A stretch of DNA of 64,000 nt from Megaleporinus macrocephalus (Eukaryota > Chordata > Actinopteri > Characiformes > Anostomidae). The DNA is taken from positions 23,858,194-23,922,193 of the forward strand of contig CM038703.1 of the NCBI GenBank assembly GCA_021613375.1, in the 5' to 3' direction. A model generated the notes under the pieces. That model worked only from the letters and a program-made list of their open reading frames with translations, searched no databases and was not told where the DNA came from. Position numbers and translations under genes: made by a program. Positions within the stretch are counted from its first letter, which is position 1. Each line of letters opens with the position of its first letter. Positions 41,801 to 49,743 of the stretch are shown in pieces.

Positions 41801-44800
41801 AACCCTGACACAGTCTGATGACTGATATAGAGGTACTTAGAGGTATTTTCTTACTGACAAGGGAATCGAATCGTGGGCCAATGCCAATATCTGATATTTT
41901 TTCGTGTAAATATCTGCCAATGTTAATATTATATTGGTCAGTTAACACAACATAGAAATTGCGACTCACCTGGATTAGCATTATGTTTGGACACTAACAA
42001 GGTTTTTAGTTTATAAATTAACTATTGAATAATGCATATGACCTCAAAGTGTACATTTTCAGCTTTAATTTGAAGTTATTTACTTCCAAATCCTTCCTGT
42101 TCCGTCACCACTTATTTCCACATTATTTCACTTATTATTTCAATTAACCAGACACAATGTCTAGCGTTGATTTAAAGCGTCCATTAGCGTTTGGAATCTG
42201 TTAACTTTGTGTTAAAACTAAAAGAGTTTTTACTGTCAGTAAAGGAGGATATTATACCTGTACCAGAATGATGGAAAGAGAAGATTATGGAGAAGGGAAG
42301 GAGCCACTTATGATCCAAAGCACCTCATCTGGCAAGAATGGTAGGAGTAGTATTATGGAGTGGGCATGTAGGTACCAATGTAACTGGTTTTCTTGTATTT
42401 ACTGATTGTGCCTACTGTAAATAGCAGCAGCATGAATTGATGAAGTGTGTTGGTCCGTATTACCTGTTCTGATTTAGCCAAAAGCTTCAAAACTTATTGG
42501 ACAATGCTTCACCTTGTAGATAGACAGGGTTCAAAACACTGCAAAAGCAGTTAGAGAGATTTTTAAGGCAAAGAAAAAAATGCTCCAAGAACAAGCAGGA
42601 ACTGAAGACTACTGCACTAAGGTTGTGACATTCTAAAGGTGATGCCCATGAAATCTAGACTTCAGGCACTCATTGACTACATAGCATTTGCAAGAAATAA
42701 TATTATTAAAGACTTTTTTACTTTTAAATCCATAAAAATGGTGGTCCATGTATAAAATAAGTTGTAATTCCTATGACTTTCACCCAATTAAGATATAAAT
42801 ACCTTAAAAATAAAGTTAAATAAAATGTAACAAATACAATTTAATTGGTTTCTAGAAGCAACCCAGTATTTTTCTGTTGTTTCAAATCAATACAACCCAA
42901 ATGTCTGCATACTGCATGCTGTAACCTTTGCACTCAATCCCCAGACCATACTATACACCGTACACCATTCTATAACCTCTGACCCCAGTCCTCTTACTAA
43001 TGTACTGATGGAAAACAGCTCAGTTCTCTCTGGGATATCTCCCTCGGGTTACTAAGACACTGTCTTGATCTTCATAACTTAAACATGACATTGCAAAAAC
43101 AAATATTTTTAAATCTCTATACACAATTTTAATATATTGTCACTGTCCAAAGAAAAGCATGGATCTTTATTATGATAGATTTTCAGTTTTCTATATCATG
43201 CACATGATATACAAAGGGGTAACACCTGTCCCTTCGATGCTGTAGACTGAGGTTTGATCCCTTCTTGGGCAAGTACCTTTGCTATACCTATAAGTCCCAG
43301 GGAAAGACTCCTAACACCTCTTTGCGTACCTCTGTAAAATTATTAACTTGCAAGTTACTCCGGATAGGAGCTTCTGCCAAATGCCATATATCTAAATGCA
43401 ACTAATTCCACTGAACGTGGTTTAAAATAGGTGCACCCTGGGGTGGAAATGGGGTGGAACGCATTGCAGTAAAAGGACAGTATTCTACCTCAAATGTCAA
43501 TTACCTAGGAAACTATTTTATGGGGAAACCACATATCTGTTCTAAAGCAAAGTGTCTGTTGAATGCACCTACAGTCTTTTTTAGCCAATGGAAGATCACT
43601 GTGACAAAGCTTACCCAGTGTCTCTGAAATGTGCAATTACGTCCCAAAAGACAATTTTATGTTTTCTGTTTCATTTTTAATAAATGTCAATATATCTTAG
43701 CTTATTTATCTTGTTTTTATTTAATGCAGTAAATATTGTTTAATATATATTTTATATTTAAATGCACTAAATTTAATAAGTTATTGGTTGATTACAATAA
43801 TTAATTAAAGAAAAGGCATATGGAAAGGCAACAAGAACGTGCATTTTGGTTTTGGCAATGTATCTGCCAGAAAAAAAAGTTTCTCCTTGTAAAAAAACAA
43901 TAATACCAATAATAGCACTTTAATAAACTGGTAAGTAGTGTATGATCCAGTGGTCCAAAAATATCCAAATACTGATAAAGCAACAATGAACCACTATGCT
44001 CCGTGGACCTCCACTAGCTAAATGAGACACAGACAGATGTGGGGAGAGAAAAGGGACTATCCTCTAACTCCGCCAGCTTGTACAGTGCTGTTGCTATGGG
44101 AGAATAGTTCATCATTATGTCTTATTTGTAGCATTTTATAGTAGGACTGTTAGACCTTCAATACTACGTCCTGCACAATATGTATGTGTTATATGTAAGG
44201 TAGACTGTCACCTAGAGTCCCCAAAAAACCTAGACCCCATTAAAACAGAAATTAGATATATTTCAATAGCTGTTGTCTGCAGTTGTTTCATTTATATTAT
44301 TATTAGTATGTCATATTTGTCCAATAAAACAAGCATCTCCAAAACGGCAACTTTAAAGGGGATGGCAAAACATTCTAAACTTTTCATGTAAGTTAATGTG
44401 TATTTTTATTTTGGGGCGTTAATTAATTTATGAGATATAAAGGACAGTTGCTCTGCTCAAATGATGCAAAAAAGTTACAAAGAATAGAGATACATGCTTT
44501 TCTTTGGACATTCATTATTAATTTATTTTGTAAACCAAATAATAATATTGATAATTATAAATTAGATCTTTAAGCACCTTGAGAAAAGTTGTGATATTGT
44601 GATAACAAGGCTGAAAACATTACTTCATGCATAATATTGTAATTTCCTTTGTATTTGCTTGTGTAGGTTTTCAAGGGACTAGAGTTTGAGAGATCACAAT
44701 GATCATTGCAAAAGTATAATTCTTACATTAATATGCTAAATTCCACCAACCAGCAATATCACAGATCCACGACCAAATTGAATAGCGGTAAAGGTTTAAA

Positions 44801-47800
44801 ATCTTTTCTAACTTCTTTACCTCTATTTCTGCCTGTAGTGTTTGCATAAATATAACGTTATTTTCAAAGGTTTTGTGACAAAAAACCTTGAGTAATGTTT
44901 AGTTATTGTTGTCTGAAAAGCTTTGGAACTGGAATGTCAGCTAAGCCAATTGAAATGACATTATTAGTAATTGTTTGAAAAATACCTCAGGCCTGGCATC
45001 AATATATAAATGTGAGTGGGGCAACCCAAAATCACAGAAGAGCGGACCAGAGGGTGTGCAGGTATATCCCTGAGCCCAAGAAAATAAACTAAGCTAAATA
45101 ATGGGATAAATGCACAGTAGATCTGGCCAAAGGAACCACGCATTCTGGAGAATTTCAACAGGAAAGCCATATTTGCAGCAAATCACCAAAGATTATGTTA
45201 ATTTTTGAAATTTGAAATTTTTGAAAAGTACAAGCCAAGTTTACTTTAACTTGTTTTTTTTTTGTTACATGTTGCTAAAAAACATGTATGAAGCACAGTG
45301 GGTTTAGTGTGGCATGAAGTATGGTTTGTGGGACAATGACCCCAGTATGCATTGAAAGGCTTAATAGTCTGCCAACAATCCAATAGCTTTTAAGGAGATT
45401 TAGGGTTTATTTTTAAGTAGCAGTGTTCTGTCTGACCACTCTTATCATAAGACAAATTATTAAGACGCTCTAGTTAGAGAGCAACTGCGTCACGGCTTGT
45501 TCCCACCCACTGCAGCACGCGGCCGGTGGTTTAGCTGGTTGGTAAACTACTGGTCGAGGCTTAAAAATCTGCTAGCATAAATGCTAATGGCTCGAGTATA
45601 AAACTGCAAAATGGTAAACGACTCATTACAAAGTTGGCAATAAAATGCTGTTTTGTGTGATTATATGAAAAGTAACACATTAAAACCAGAGAGAATGAAA
45701 TAACTTACATTTAAACGACTTCACTGCTTGTAGATTTGCTTGCGTTGCATCATGGGATTGCCTTAGCGGCTGAGGAAGCATTCAATGCTTCCTAGAGAGT
45801 TAGCTGCTATTTCTATTTTCTTAGCACACACAATAACAGAACCACTCTTATTCATCTGTTAGGGTCTCAATGTAATGCTGAGCAATGACGAAGATGCTTT
45901 ATGGCCTAATATGTTTTTTCACATTTTAAACAGACTATATGTTCTAAAAAGTGGTGGGGACCAAGTCAGACATTTTAAAAAAGCATGGGGAAGTTTTCTT
46001 CTGGCAGCTTTCCCAAAGAACTTGGAAATTTGGATAGGTGATGTCAATGGAAACAGATATGCAAGCAACAGCTACATTTTCTCCAGTCTTTTTGCAGGTT
46101 TTTGTAGCTTGTTTTTTGTAGCTAGCCTTTCAGCTGCTAAAAAGGTTATGTAGCAACATGCTTTTCCCATGGCAACAGCACAAGCTGTTGACTTGACTTT
46201 TTCGTGCCTTATCTGTCTGTCTCATCAAACCAGTGGAAACCAGTCTTTTTTAGTTGAAACACATTATTCTTACTGATCCTTAGCTATGTTGAAACATATT
46301 GGGCTATTTAGATGGACAAATATAAAGTTGGCAAGATTTTTAAACCCAGATATACCACATACATGTATATATAGTGAAATGTAAAGACTGCCTGCTGAAC
46401 ACGGTCTTGTCATATATGGATATATGTGTGCATACTGTTGAGTTGTCATGGGTATTGCTGGAGGCATATTGAGATGGTCCCCTGAAATGTGATTGTCAGG
46501 ACCAGCTGCTCAGCTGGATTTCTGCCACTACTGTGACTTTATATGATTGAAAGTATAGACATGAACCACATGCACTGGACTGTAGCTAATCATTCTACAC
46601 ATGAAAGCCTGGAAAGCTGTCATGTGTCTAATTATTTGCTTTGATTTTGCTGACAGCGAACACCTGACACGTTCAACCAACTTTTAATAACATCTATTTC
46701 AGCTATCTGCTTAAAAATGGCAACCTGTAACTGACAGCAGTTTTCTGTTACTTTGAATAGCATTGGCGAATGTCATTTATTTATCTGCAGTTTGAGGTCC
46801 ATTTTCTACTTCAGCCACTAGGCATATAGACCCCTATATAACAAGGGTCAAAGAAGCAAAGGGCAAAAAGTGGACTTCATCTGTACAGGTCACTGGCTTT
46901 TCTCCCGTAGAGGTAAAATAGAAATATGCTGCAGTCTGAGCTATGAGTTGTGTGAAAAGTAATTTATGTAAGTGTGACATAGCCAGTTTCATTTTTGGGA
47001 CCCTAGTCACAGGTTTGTGGGGCAGCTAGTAAGTATTACAGCACAGAAATATTGATAGAGGAAGACATCCACTGCCTAGACTACTTAAATTATACATACA
47101 AAATACAAAAAATACACAGCGGTATGTGACTGCTCAAAGAATTGTTTTATTTGTAAATTTTATTTGGCATCTATTAAATTAAAAATAGTGAAAAAAATAT
47201 GACCTTTAACTTATGACCTTAATGACTGCCTGCACTCCAGACCTGGGTGACAGGTCTGGAGTGCAGGCAGATCAGTTTTGCATCCCACACTCTCTGATTA
47301 AGCAGCCATGCTGTCATAACACATGCAGACTGTAGCTTGGCCTTGTCATTTTAAAAAGAATATCATGGCCATCCCTAAAAACGACATTGTATAAAAAGCA
47401 TAATTAAAACAACAATGATTTCTATGATGCATTAGTCTATTTAAGTAAGCTTTAACTTTTTAAGATTTTCTGCATGTTGTAACATATGACTTCGGCTTAA
47501 CTTGCATTTTTGGATGGAGTGATGAACAGTATTTACTGACAACAATTTGTCAAAGTTTTCCTAAGCTTATGTGCTGATGTGTGTAAATGAAACCATCACA
47601 GAAGCATATCTGGTTTTCAAGAGGGATCAACATCACAGGCAATTGTGGTTCTTCACCTTACCCTTTACGCATATACACTATTGTAGTGTTAGCTCATTGT
47701 TTAAAATCATTTATTTTTAGCAATTTGTGTATTATCACCAGTAGGACCAACAGTGTAACATACAATATCATTAGAACTGATGACAATAGACCCAAACACA

Positions 47801-49743
47801 ATACACAGTAGCATAAATATCTTATTTTGAAAGAAGTAGATGATATCTTGTGCACCAGTTTAAAGAACAAAGTTTAGTTCCAGATTTCTCCCGGATACCC
47901 CAGACATTGCATAAATTTCTTTGATCTTGATTTTCAAATCTTGATTTATCTTAATAAAGTACCGAGCAGTCAAAGCAGGTATTATATGAAAACCGCAAAT
48001 AATACTGGGTTGCCACAAGGAAAAGCTTGGAAAGGGTCAAATAAACACACTGACCACCACTTGTTGTACTAATTAAATGGTTTGCTAAGCAATTAAAAGC
48101 TTCATGCACTTTTGCACAGTACTGTGGGTTATTAATCTGGATTCCCTGAATTTTTTTAATGTTATTTCGCACTGTAAAGTCCTACAATCACTCACTGCGT
48201 TCTTAAACTGTTGAATTTTTTTGCAGATTCTTTTTTGGAAAAGTCTTTGACTTATCATTGCTCTAAAAGGACTATGCTTAAATTTCATGCTTACTTTTTT
48301 AAATGTTTTATGATCAGTTCCATTTACTTTTAAATGTGTTGAAGGCATCAATTTTAGAGTGAGCATATGTTCACAAAAAAGACAATGAATATTAAAAGAT
48401 AAAACATTAAGTATTTTCTTTTTGTACTGTTTTTGTGCAAACAAAATTCAGAGTGTATTTATAAATCACTGCTTTTTGTTTGTTTTTGCAGTGTATTGGA
48501 TATGTAAATTGTTAGAAAATGACCCAATTATTACACAGATCATTGGGGGAATAATTTTTTTATTCTAAATATAGAACATGATTCTTTTGTGTTAACAGGA
48601 TGATATTATTTGTTATGATAACTGACAGCATACACAGTAGGTGATGGCTAAATACACACAGCTGTTTAGGATGTGTTGCTGAAACTTTTTCACAGTGTTG
48701 AGCTGTGTTTTATTGACCACAATCAAGAGCTAGGTAAATAGTCTGTAGGAAATAGCACAGCTCAGCTCAAGTTTTTACCATCAGAAAAAAACAGGTAAGT
48801 ATTGTGTTTACATATTGCAACTGAAAAAAAAAACTTGTTCTATCAATCCAATTTGCGGACCACTGGCAGCCTTGTGACGGGAAATCAGGGGAAGCTTAGC
48901 TTCCAAGTAAAAGGGTTGGTTACTCTGCTTGTTGAGCTCTTTGATGCCAGTGATTGCCAGTTTTACAAATATAAGGTCATGCAGATAGATGTTCTTACAA
49001 TTTAATTAGGTTTTTCCACATTAAATAAATACCCCATTCCCAGGTTGAATGTACTTCCATTCATTTTATACACTGCTGTATATCTAGGAAAATAACTCAC
49101 ATTGTAGGTAGCTCTTTTCCATTGAAGGATTATTTTCCTTCTCTGAAGGACTTTTTTTTGCATCTTTGTTTCTAAGTTTGTATAAGGTGATTTCCTGTGA
49201 GTGATGGTTGTTTATGTGTTGTAGGTGAGCTCCCTTGGCCAGGAGGTAGCTGAGCTGGGCCGGGTAATGCGAAGTCTTGCCTTCCTCATGGAATCCATGT
49301 TGACCTCTCCGCAAACACCCAAGATCTTCAGCCCTCTCTGTACCCCAGGACACCCCTCGCCCTCCTCCAACATATCTGAAGGCCAGGTCACACCTTGGAT
49401 CATTTGTCCCCCTCCATCACAGATTCAAACTGGGATGCCTCCTGGAGGGCTTGCAACCATTAGGGCACAGGAACCAGAAATAGTTTGCCACTCTCCAGGT
49501 CCCCACAACTCAGATGTTTCACATCCGGTTGGCCTCTCCACTTCACCACTTACAGACCTTTCCAGTGGGCCTCTGTTACGCAGATTGCCCCTTAGCGTAC
49601 CTGGTACCCTAAGAAGTCGCTCACAGAGTCTAGAAACCCCAACTGTGCACCTCCACCCACCACCACATACCCCAGGAACTTTACCCCGAGCTGGGCAAAC
49701 ATCACTGGGACAGGGGACAAGTCACAGGCCCCTGGCTTTGTAG
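9592..49743 (+). CDS. kcnh8: ELK-type voltage-gated K+ channel, kcnh8-like (Kv12.1), 3' two thirds of the gene, 10 exons
   Basis: Pore-forming alpha subunit of a plasma-membrane voltage-gated potassium channel. Exons: 9592-9796, 14791-14994, 18523-18722, 24781-25030, 30079-30293, 33150-33188, 34959-35179, 35638-35747, 36632-36711, 49225-49743. Every junction has GT/AG borders and keeps frame, giving about 680 residues with no internal stop. Domain order is S4, S5, turret and pore helix, GFGN filter, S6, C-linker, CNBHD, acidic linker, coiled coil, Pro/Ser-rich tail. Recalled family sequence favours KCNH8 over KCNH4 and KCNH3: [11 protein letters not shown] after the filter (KCNH4 has GNVCANTD), IRVHHVP and [10 protein letters not shown] in the C-linker, and VISRLS after the CNBHD. 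The tail after the coiled coil looks shorter than in mammalian KCNH8. The N-terminal PAS domain and S1-S3 are outside the window or unrecognised, so the model is 5'-partial. Paralogue choice is about 80% sure; ELK family membership is near certain. Confidence 0.93.
9797..14790 (+). other. kcnh8 intron (4,994 bp) between S4-S5 and pore exons
   Basis: Contains a (TTTTA)n run at about 10294-10316, an RTE-like LINE tail at 10850-11210, a 15-bp tandem repeat of attcacattaaact at 11207-11242, and a G+C-richer, repeat-free block at 12150-12480 that could be a conserved non-coding element. The 132-codon open frame at 12494-12892 shows no coding bias or recognisable motif. Confidence 0.85.
10850..11210 (-). 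mobile_element. RTE-like LINE 3' fragment
   Basis: Minus-strand translation gives [18 protein letters not shown], then [18 protein letters not shown], the C-terminal RT region typical of fish RTE-type LINEs (known form EYMCVNER...FKYLGSTVQ). On the + strand it shows the familiar ggggtcgccacagcgagtca 3'-end block, preceded by a CTT repeat (10855-10868). It is 5' truncated and 3' complete, with the frame partly open for 76 codons. Confidence 0.75.
14791..14994 (+). CDS. kcnh8: kcnh8 exon: turret, pore helix, selectivity filter and start of S6
   Basis: Acceptor cctctttcag, donor gtaggt, phases 2 to 1. It encodes [15 protein letters not shown], a turret with an N-glycosylation sequon (NGS), the pore helix [10 protein letters not shown], the KCNH-type filter GFGN (most other K+ channels have GYG), then [10 protein letters not shown] and the first half of S6 ([10 protein letters not shown]). 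The split glycine codon (G + GT) joins the preceding exon and G + CA gives alanine with the next. The SANTDAEK stretch is one of the strongest pointers to kcnh8 rather than kcnh4. Confidence 0.95.
16580..16870. mobile_element. Tc1-like relic
   Basis: The stretch ccaaagattttccatggggttcaag at 16706-16730, followed by a cgactttagtcaaccattt block, resembles the minus strand of Tc1 transposase (the region encoding PDLNPIE-LW on the other strand). Heavily decayed, with no ends found. Confidence 0.4.
18201..18263. repeat. 13-bp tandem repeat, about 5 copies
   Basis: The unit is catagggatg(t/c)... with variants aaaggaatgc and atagggatgt, ending in caatgggtg. Confidence 0.9.
18523..18722 (+). CDS. 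kcnh8: kcnh8 exon: end of S6 and C-linker
   Basis: Acceptor tctatttatcag, donor gtaacc after GAG (phase 0). It encodes [20 protein letters not shown] (inner S6 gate) and then the C-linker helices [31 protein letters not shown] and [10 protein letters not shown]. Third-position G/C is clearly higher than in the surrounding intron. The C-linker couples the cyclic-nucleotide-binding-homology domain to the gate in KCNH channels (family knowledge). Confidence 0.95.
20989..21190 (+). mobile_element. tRNA-derived SINE copy
   Basis: Begins ggtggcacggtagcatattgg with an A-box-like region, then gggttcaattcc matching a pol III B box, followed by the body tgtgtggagtgtgcatgttc and ccaaagacatgcatgttagg, a block very common in fish genomes. 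About 200 bp, 3' end decayed. Confidence 0.78.
22690..23400 (+). mobile_element. L1/Tx1-like LINE fossil, ORF2 C-terminus and 3' UTR
   Basis: The + strand frames give [12 protein letters not shown] followed by a stop, then a shifted [17 protein letters not shown], resembling the L1-type ORF2 end (A-KTIL-NWK ... I--W-NLL). Multiple frame breaks. It is followed by T-rich sequence and a 3' end ataataaattataaataaaa at 23367-23386. Confidence 0.5.
24781..25030 (+). CDS. kcnh8: kcnh8 exon: C-linker end and first half of the CNBHD
   Basis: Acceptor ctctttacccag, donor gttagt (phase 1). It reads [40 protein letters not shown], then the beta-roll entry [20 protein letters not shown] and [17 protein letters not shown]. 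The motifs [14 protein letters not shown] and CSGSMEVL are hallmarks of the KCNH CNBHD. The donor gttagt departs from the gtaagt consensus at +3 but is acceptable. Confidence 0.95.
26076..26650. mobile_element. Non-autonomous Tc1/mariner-like element (about 575 bp)
   Basis: The left end agtactgtgcaaaagtc and the right end gaattttacacagcatg are imperfect inverted repeats of the ACTGTGCAAAAGT type used by a fish Tc1 group. The interior keeps no transposase motif. TA sits beside the left end, as expected for the target site. Confidence 0.55.
28130..28420 (+). pseudogene. hAT-type BED zinc-finger transposase fossil
   Basis: The + strand frame 28175-28411 reads [20 protein letters not shown] and then [23 protein letters not shown]. 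This matches the ZBED/hAT BED finger (C-x2-C ... SRG ... K(S/T)FNT-NL--HL--H) with the second cysteine displaced and the final histidine changed. No downstream dimerisation domain remains. It is a decayed domesticable-type fragment rather than a working gene. Confidence 0.5.
29323..29366. repeat. (TG)22 microsatellite
   Basis: Perfect 44-base TG run followed by tttgtctctg. Confidence 0.97.
30048..30078 (+). promoter_or_regulatory. kcnh8: 3' splice site made of (TG)13-TTTAG
   Basis: The polypyrimidine tract before the exon at 30079 is replaced by 13 TG units and then TTTAG. The only C residues are the CC just before the repeat. A possible branch point is cactgac (about 30021-30027) or ctgac (about 30005). 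The layout resembles the TG/T tract of CFTR exon 9, where repeat length controls exon inclusion (established for CFTR; inference here). Confidence 0.8.
30079..30293 (+). CDS. kcnh8: kcnh8 exon: second half of CNBHD with YNL intrinsic-ligand motif
   Basis: Encodes [31 protein letters not shown], the alpha-C helix [18 protein letters not shown] and [15 protein letters not shown]. The position corresponding to the cyclic-nucleotide-binding arginine of true CNBDs is not conserved as such, as expected for KCNH. The YNL tripeptide lies where ELK channels place the intrinsic ligand that fills the pocket (family knowledge). The 3' splice site is unusual: its polypyrimidine tract is a pure TG repeat ending gtgtttag. 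The donor is gtaaga, phase 0. Confidence 0.95.
30294..33149 (+). other. kcnh8 intron (2,856 bp)
   Basis: Mostly AT-rich with no recognised transposon. The block at 32100-32330 is G+C-richer and looks unlike the flanking sequence, so it is a candidate conserved regulatory element. Confidence 0.8.
33150..33188 (+). CDS. kcnh8: kcnh8 exon: 39-nt in-frame small exon ([13 protein letters not shown])
   Basis: A 39-base exon of 13 codons between acceptor cacttcttag and donor gtgcgt, phase 0 on both sides. The peptide [10 protein letters not shown] matches the segment that follows the CNBHD in KCNH8 (VISRLS-KSM), which supports both the exon and the paralogue call. Because both ends are phase 0, skipping it would leave the frame open. 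Confidence 0.85.
33950..34270 (-). mobile_element. Tc1-like transposase relic
   Basis: The block tcatctgtccgtaagatgtt followed by tctccagaattgtgcaggct at 34081-34120 is a characteristic minus-strand segment of a common fish Tc1 transposase gene. The frame is broken and the ends were not found. Confidence 0.55.
34378..34735 (+). repeat. Intron direct duplication, copy 1
   Basis: Shares long stretches with 36020-36290: ccgtgaccagat, gattcatagaccaggtctgt, agaggatagctaatcaaaac, aatgttcttgcacatcagtg and gtatcacatt. This copy carries extra sequence between the last two blocks. Confidence 0.85.
34959..35179 (+). CDS. kcnh8: kcnh8 exon: acidic cytoplasmic linker
   Basis: Acceptor cccaatatag, donor gtaccc (phase 2). 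It encodes [20 protein letters not shown], an acidic run EEEDLDQ, and a low-complexity segment ending PDPSSLSPR. It aligns with the human KCNH8 region that has GNGN, LPSI and a long glutamate run after SMVSQ, but the fish version is much shorter and ends at the SPR(I/V)VDG motif shared with the next exon. The junction AG + A restores the arginine codon. Confidence 0.85.
35180..35637 (+). other. kcnh8 intron (458 bp)
   Basis: AT-rich, with a short T/ATT run at 35228-35253. No other feature seen. Confidence 0.85.
35638..35747 (+). CDS. kcnh8: kcnh8 exon: SPRVVDG motif segment
   Basis: Acceptor gtatgttcag, donor gtgagt (phases 2 to 1). It encodes [20 protein letters not shown] and [19 protein letters not shown](I/V)VDG(I/T)E followed by an acidic stretch and an F-x-F element is conserved between KCNH4 and KCNH8 tails (family knowledge), which anchors this small exon. 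Confidence 0.87.
35748..36631 (+). other. kcnh8 intron (884 bp) carrying duplication copy 2
   Basis: More than half of this intron is duplicated material: the second copy of the 34378 segment (36020-36290), itself bracketed by a 60-bp direct repeat (35966-36028 and 36291-36358). Confidence 0.85.
36020..36290 (+). repeat. Intron direct duplication, copy 2
   Basis: Same orientation as the copy at 34378-34735, with clear but imperfect identity over about 230 bases. Both end in a tcacatt(t)ctcatttct-type block. Confidence 0.85.
36632..36711 (+). CDS. kcnh8: kcnh8 exon: C-terminal coiled coil, first part
   Basis: Acceptor tgcttttccag, donor gtactg (phases 1 to 0). It reads [20 protein letters not shown] then LRHLDQE, a heptad-like amphipathic helix. 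Human KCNH8 has D-P-E, KAEETKQQINKLNSE at the same place with the same exon phase, followed by VTTLTQEVSQLGK. The helix continues in the exon at 49225 after a 12.5-kb intron. Confidence 0.87.
37122..37227 (+). mobile_element. LINE-type 3' tail fragment
   Basis: gtaggaacgtaatttcactcc, then actgtgtacttgtatgt and caataaaagcctcttgactt match the 3' end of common fish LINEs (aatttcactccactgtgtac... caataaa...cttgact). Only the tail remains. Confidence 0.6.
38786..38892. repeat. (CT)n/(CA)n compound microsatellite
   Basis: Several CT runs, the longest at about 38853-38879, passing directly into (CA)6. Confidence 0.93.
39296..39480 (-). mobile_element. L2-like LINE 3' tail, reverse orientation
   Basis: actactttattgttcccagagg followed by gaaattcaagg is the reverse complement of the usual fish LINE ending (aattTCCCTnGGGAtnaataaagtA). 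It is followed by the A-rich stretch seen in such 3' UTRs. It stops about 100 bases before the minisatellite. Confidence 0.6.
39588..41439. repeat. 37-bp minisatellite, about 50 copies
   Basis: The core is ggtccggagtataacagtg followed by (c/t)ctgatagctgatataga, 37 bp. Variation is at fixed places: tataac/taaaac/tataaaag, gtct/gcct/acct, and atagctg/atgactg. The first 200 bases form a higher-order repeat of about 81 bp (a 44-bp unit with a 7-bp insertion plus a 37-bp unit) repeated three times. Four nearly identical taaaac/atgactg units stand together at 40866-41010. The array is non-coding and lies in the last kcnh8 intron. Confidence 0.97.
41440..41810 (+). mobile_element. Solo LTR, 371 bp, inserted inside the minisatellite
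   Basis: Runs TGTCATGCCTGCCC...AACCCTGACA with TG/CA ends, and contains tatatataccctgtg and gcttattaaaagtatt motifs. The flanks are CAGTG (41435-41439) and CAGTC (41811-41815), a 4/5 match to a 5-bp target duplication that is itself part of the minisatellite unit. After it the array resumes for a partial unit (ctgatgactgatatagaggt). Same family and size as the element at 5367-5742. Confidence 0.78.
41811..41840. repeat. Minisatellite remnant beyond the LTR
   Basis: cagtctgatgactgatatag then aggt, most of one 37-bp unit. It shows that the LTR landed near the array's right edge. Confidence 0.93.
42240..42720 (+). mobile_element. Tc1-like transposase relic, 3' half
   Basis: Recognisable Tc1 DNA blocks in order: ggacaatgcttcaccttg (region of the second catalytic aspartate), caaaagcagttagagagattt, aacaagcaggaactgaagac and gacttcaggcactcattgac. 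All frames are closed by stops. Confidence 0.6.
43206..43410 (+). mobile_element. tRNA-derived SINE copy
   Basis: A B-box-like ggtttgatccc at about 43250, then gcaagtacctttgctatacc, and the tail cggataggagcttctgccaaatgcc (43362-43386), the common fish SINE ending (gataagagcgtctgccaaatg). Confidence 0.72.
44335..44540 (+). repeat. Unnamed interspersed repeat, copy 1
   Basis: Shares ordered blocks with 50843-51110: aacggcaacttt/aattgcaacttc, ggcagttnnnntgttcaaatgatg, and agagatacatgcttttctttggacat. It has no coding capacity. Confidence 0.6.
47226..47270. repeat. Perfect 20-bp inverted repeat with 5-nt loop
   Basis: Arm 47226-47245 (ctgcctgcactccagacctg) is the exact reverse complement of 47251-47270; the loop is ggtga. 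The right arm continues into a Tc1-like sequence and the left arm does not. Confidence 0.97.
47246..47800 (-). mobile_element. IS630/Tc1-mariner transposase relic
   Basis: Blocks that match a familiar fish transposon on the minus strand: ggtctggagtgcaggcag, cagccatgctgtcataacac, ttaacttgcatttttggatgg, cagtatttactgacaaca, cacagaagcatatctggttt and ccctttacgcatatac, in the right order. Strongly decayed. Confidence 0.55.
49225..49743 (+). CDS. kcnh8: kcnh8 last exon: coiled-coil end and Pro/Ser/Thr-rich tail, TAG stop
   Basis: Acceptor tgtgttgtag, then 172 codons and TAG at 49741-49743. It begins [20 protein letters not shown], the continuation of the heptad helix (known KCNH8: EVSQLGKDMRNVIQLL), then about 150 residues rich in Pro, Ser, Thr and His with no recognisable domain, ending GTSHRPLAL. 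The tail appears shorter than in mammalian KCNH8 and shows little similarity, as expected for this fast-evolving region. The exon has much higher G+C than its surroundings. Confidence 0.92.
   Translation: MSSLGQEVAELGRVMRSLAFLMESMLTSPQTPKIFSPLCTPGHPSPSSNISEGQVTPWIICPPPSQIQTGMPPGGLATIRAQEPEIVCHSPGPHNSDVSHPVGLSTSPLTDLSSGPLLRRLPLSVPGTLRSRSQSLETPTVHLHPPPHTPGTLPRAGQTSLGQGTSHRPLAL

Larger units (their letters stand above)
36712..49224 (+). other. kcnh8 last intron (12,513 bp), splitting the coiled coil
   Basis: Contains a LINE-type 3' tail at 37122-37227, a CT/CA microsatellite, an L2-like 3' tail fragment, the 37-bp minisatellite, a solo LTR, Tc1 relics at 42240-42720 and 47226-47800, a SINE at 43206-43410 and a copy of an unnamed interspersed repeat at 44335-44540. 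The remaining sequence (37230-38750, 44550-47200, 47800-49224) is AT-rich and shows no recognisable coding sequence. Confidence 0.85.

Noticed and set aside
48085..48444. 119-codon minus-strand open frame
   Set aside because: Lys/Phe-rich low-information frame in AT-rich intron DNA; no transposase or other motif recognised.
9592..49743. kcnh4 or kcnh3 as the gene identity
   Set aside because: The filter-flanking [22 protein letters not shown] and VISRLS segments fit kcnh8 better. kcnh3 differs at many positions (PRLDRYSQYS, SANTDTEK). A fish kcnh4 co-orthologue is not fully excluded.
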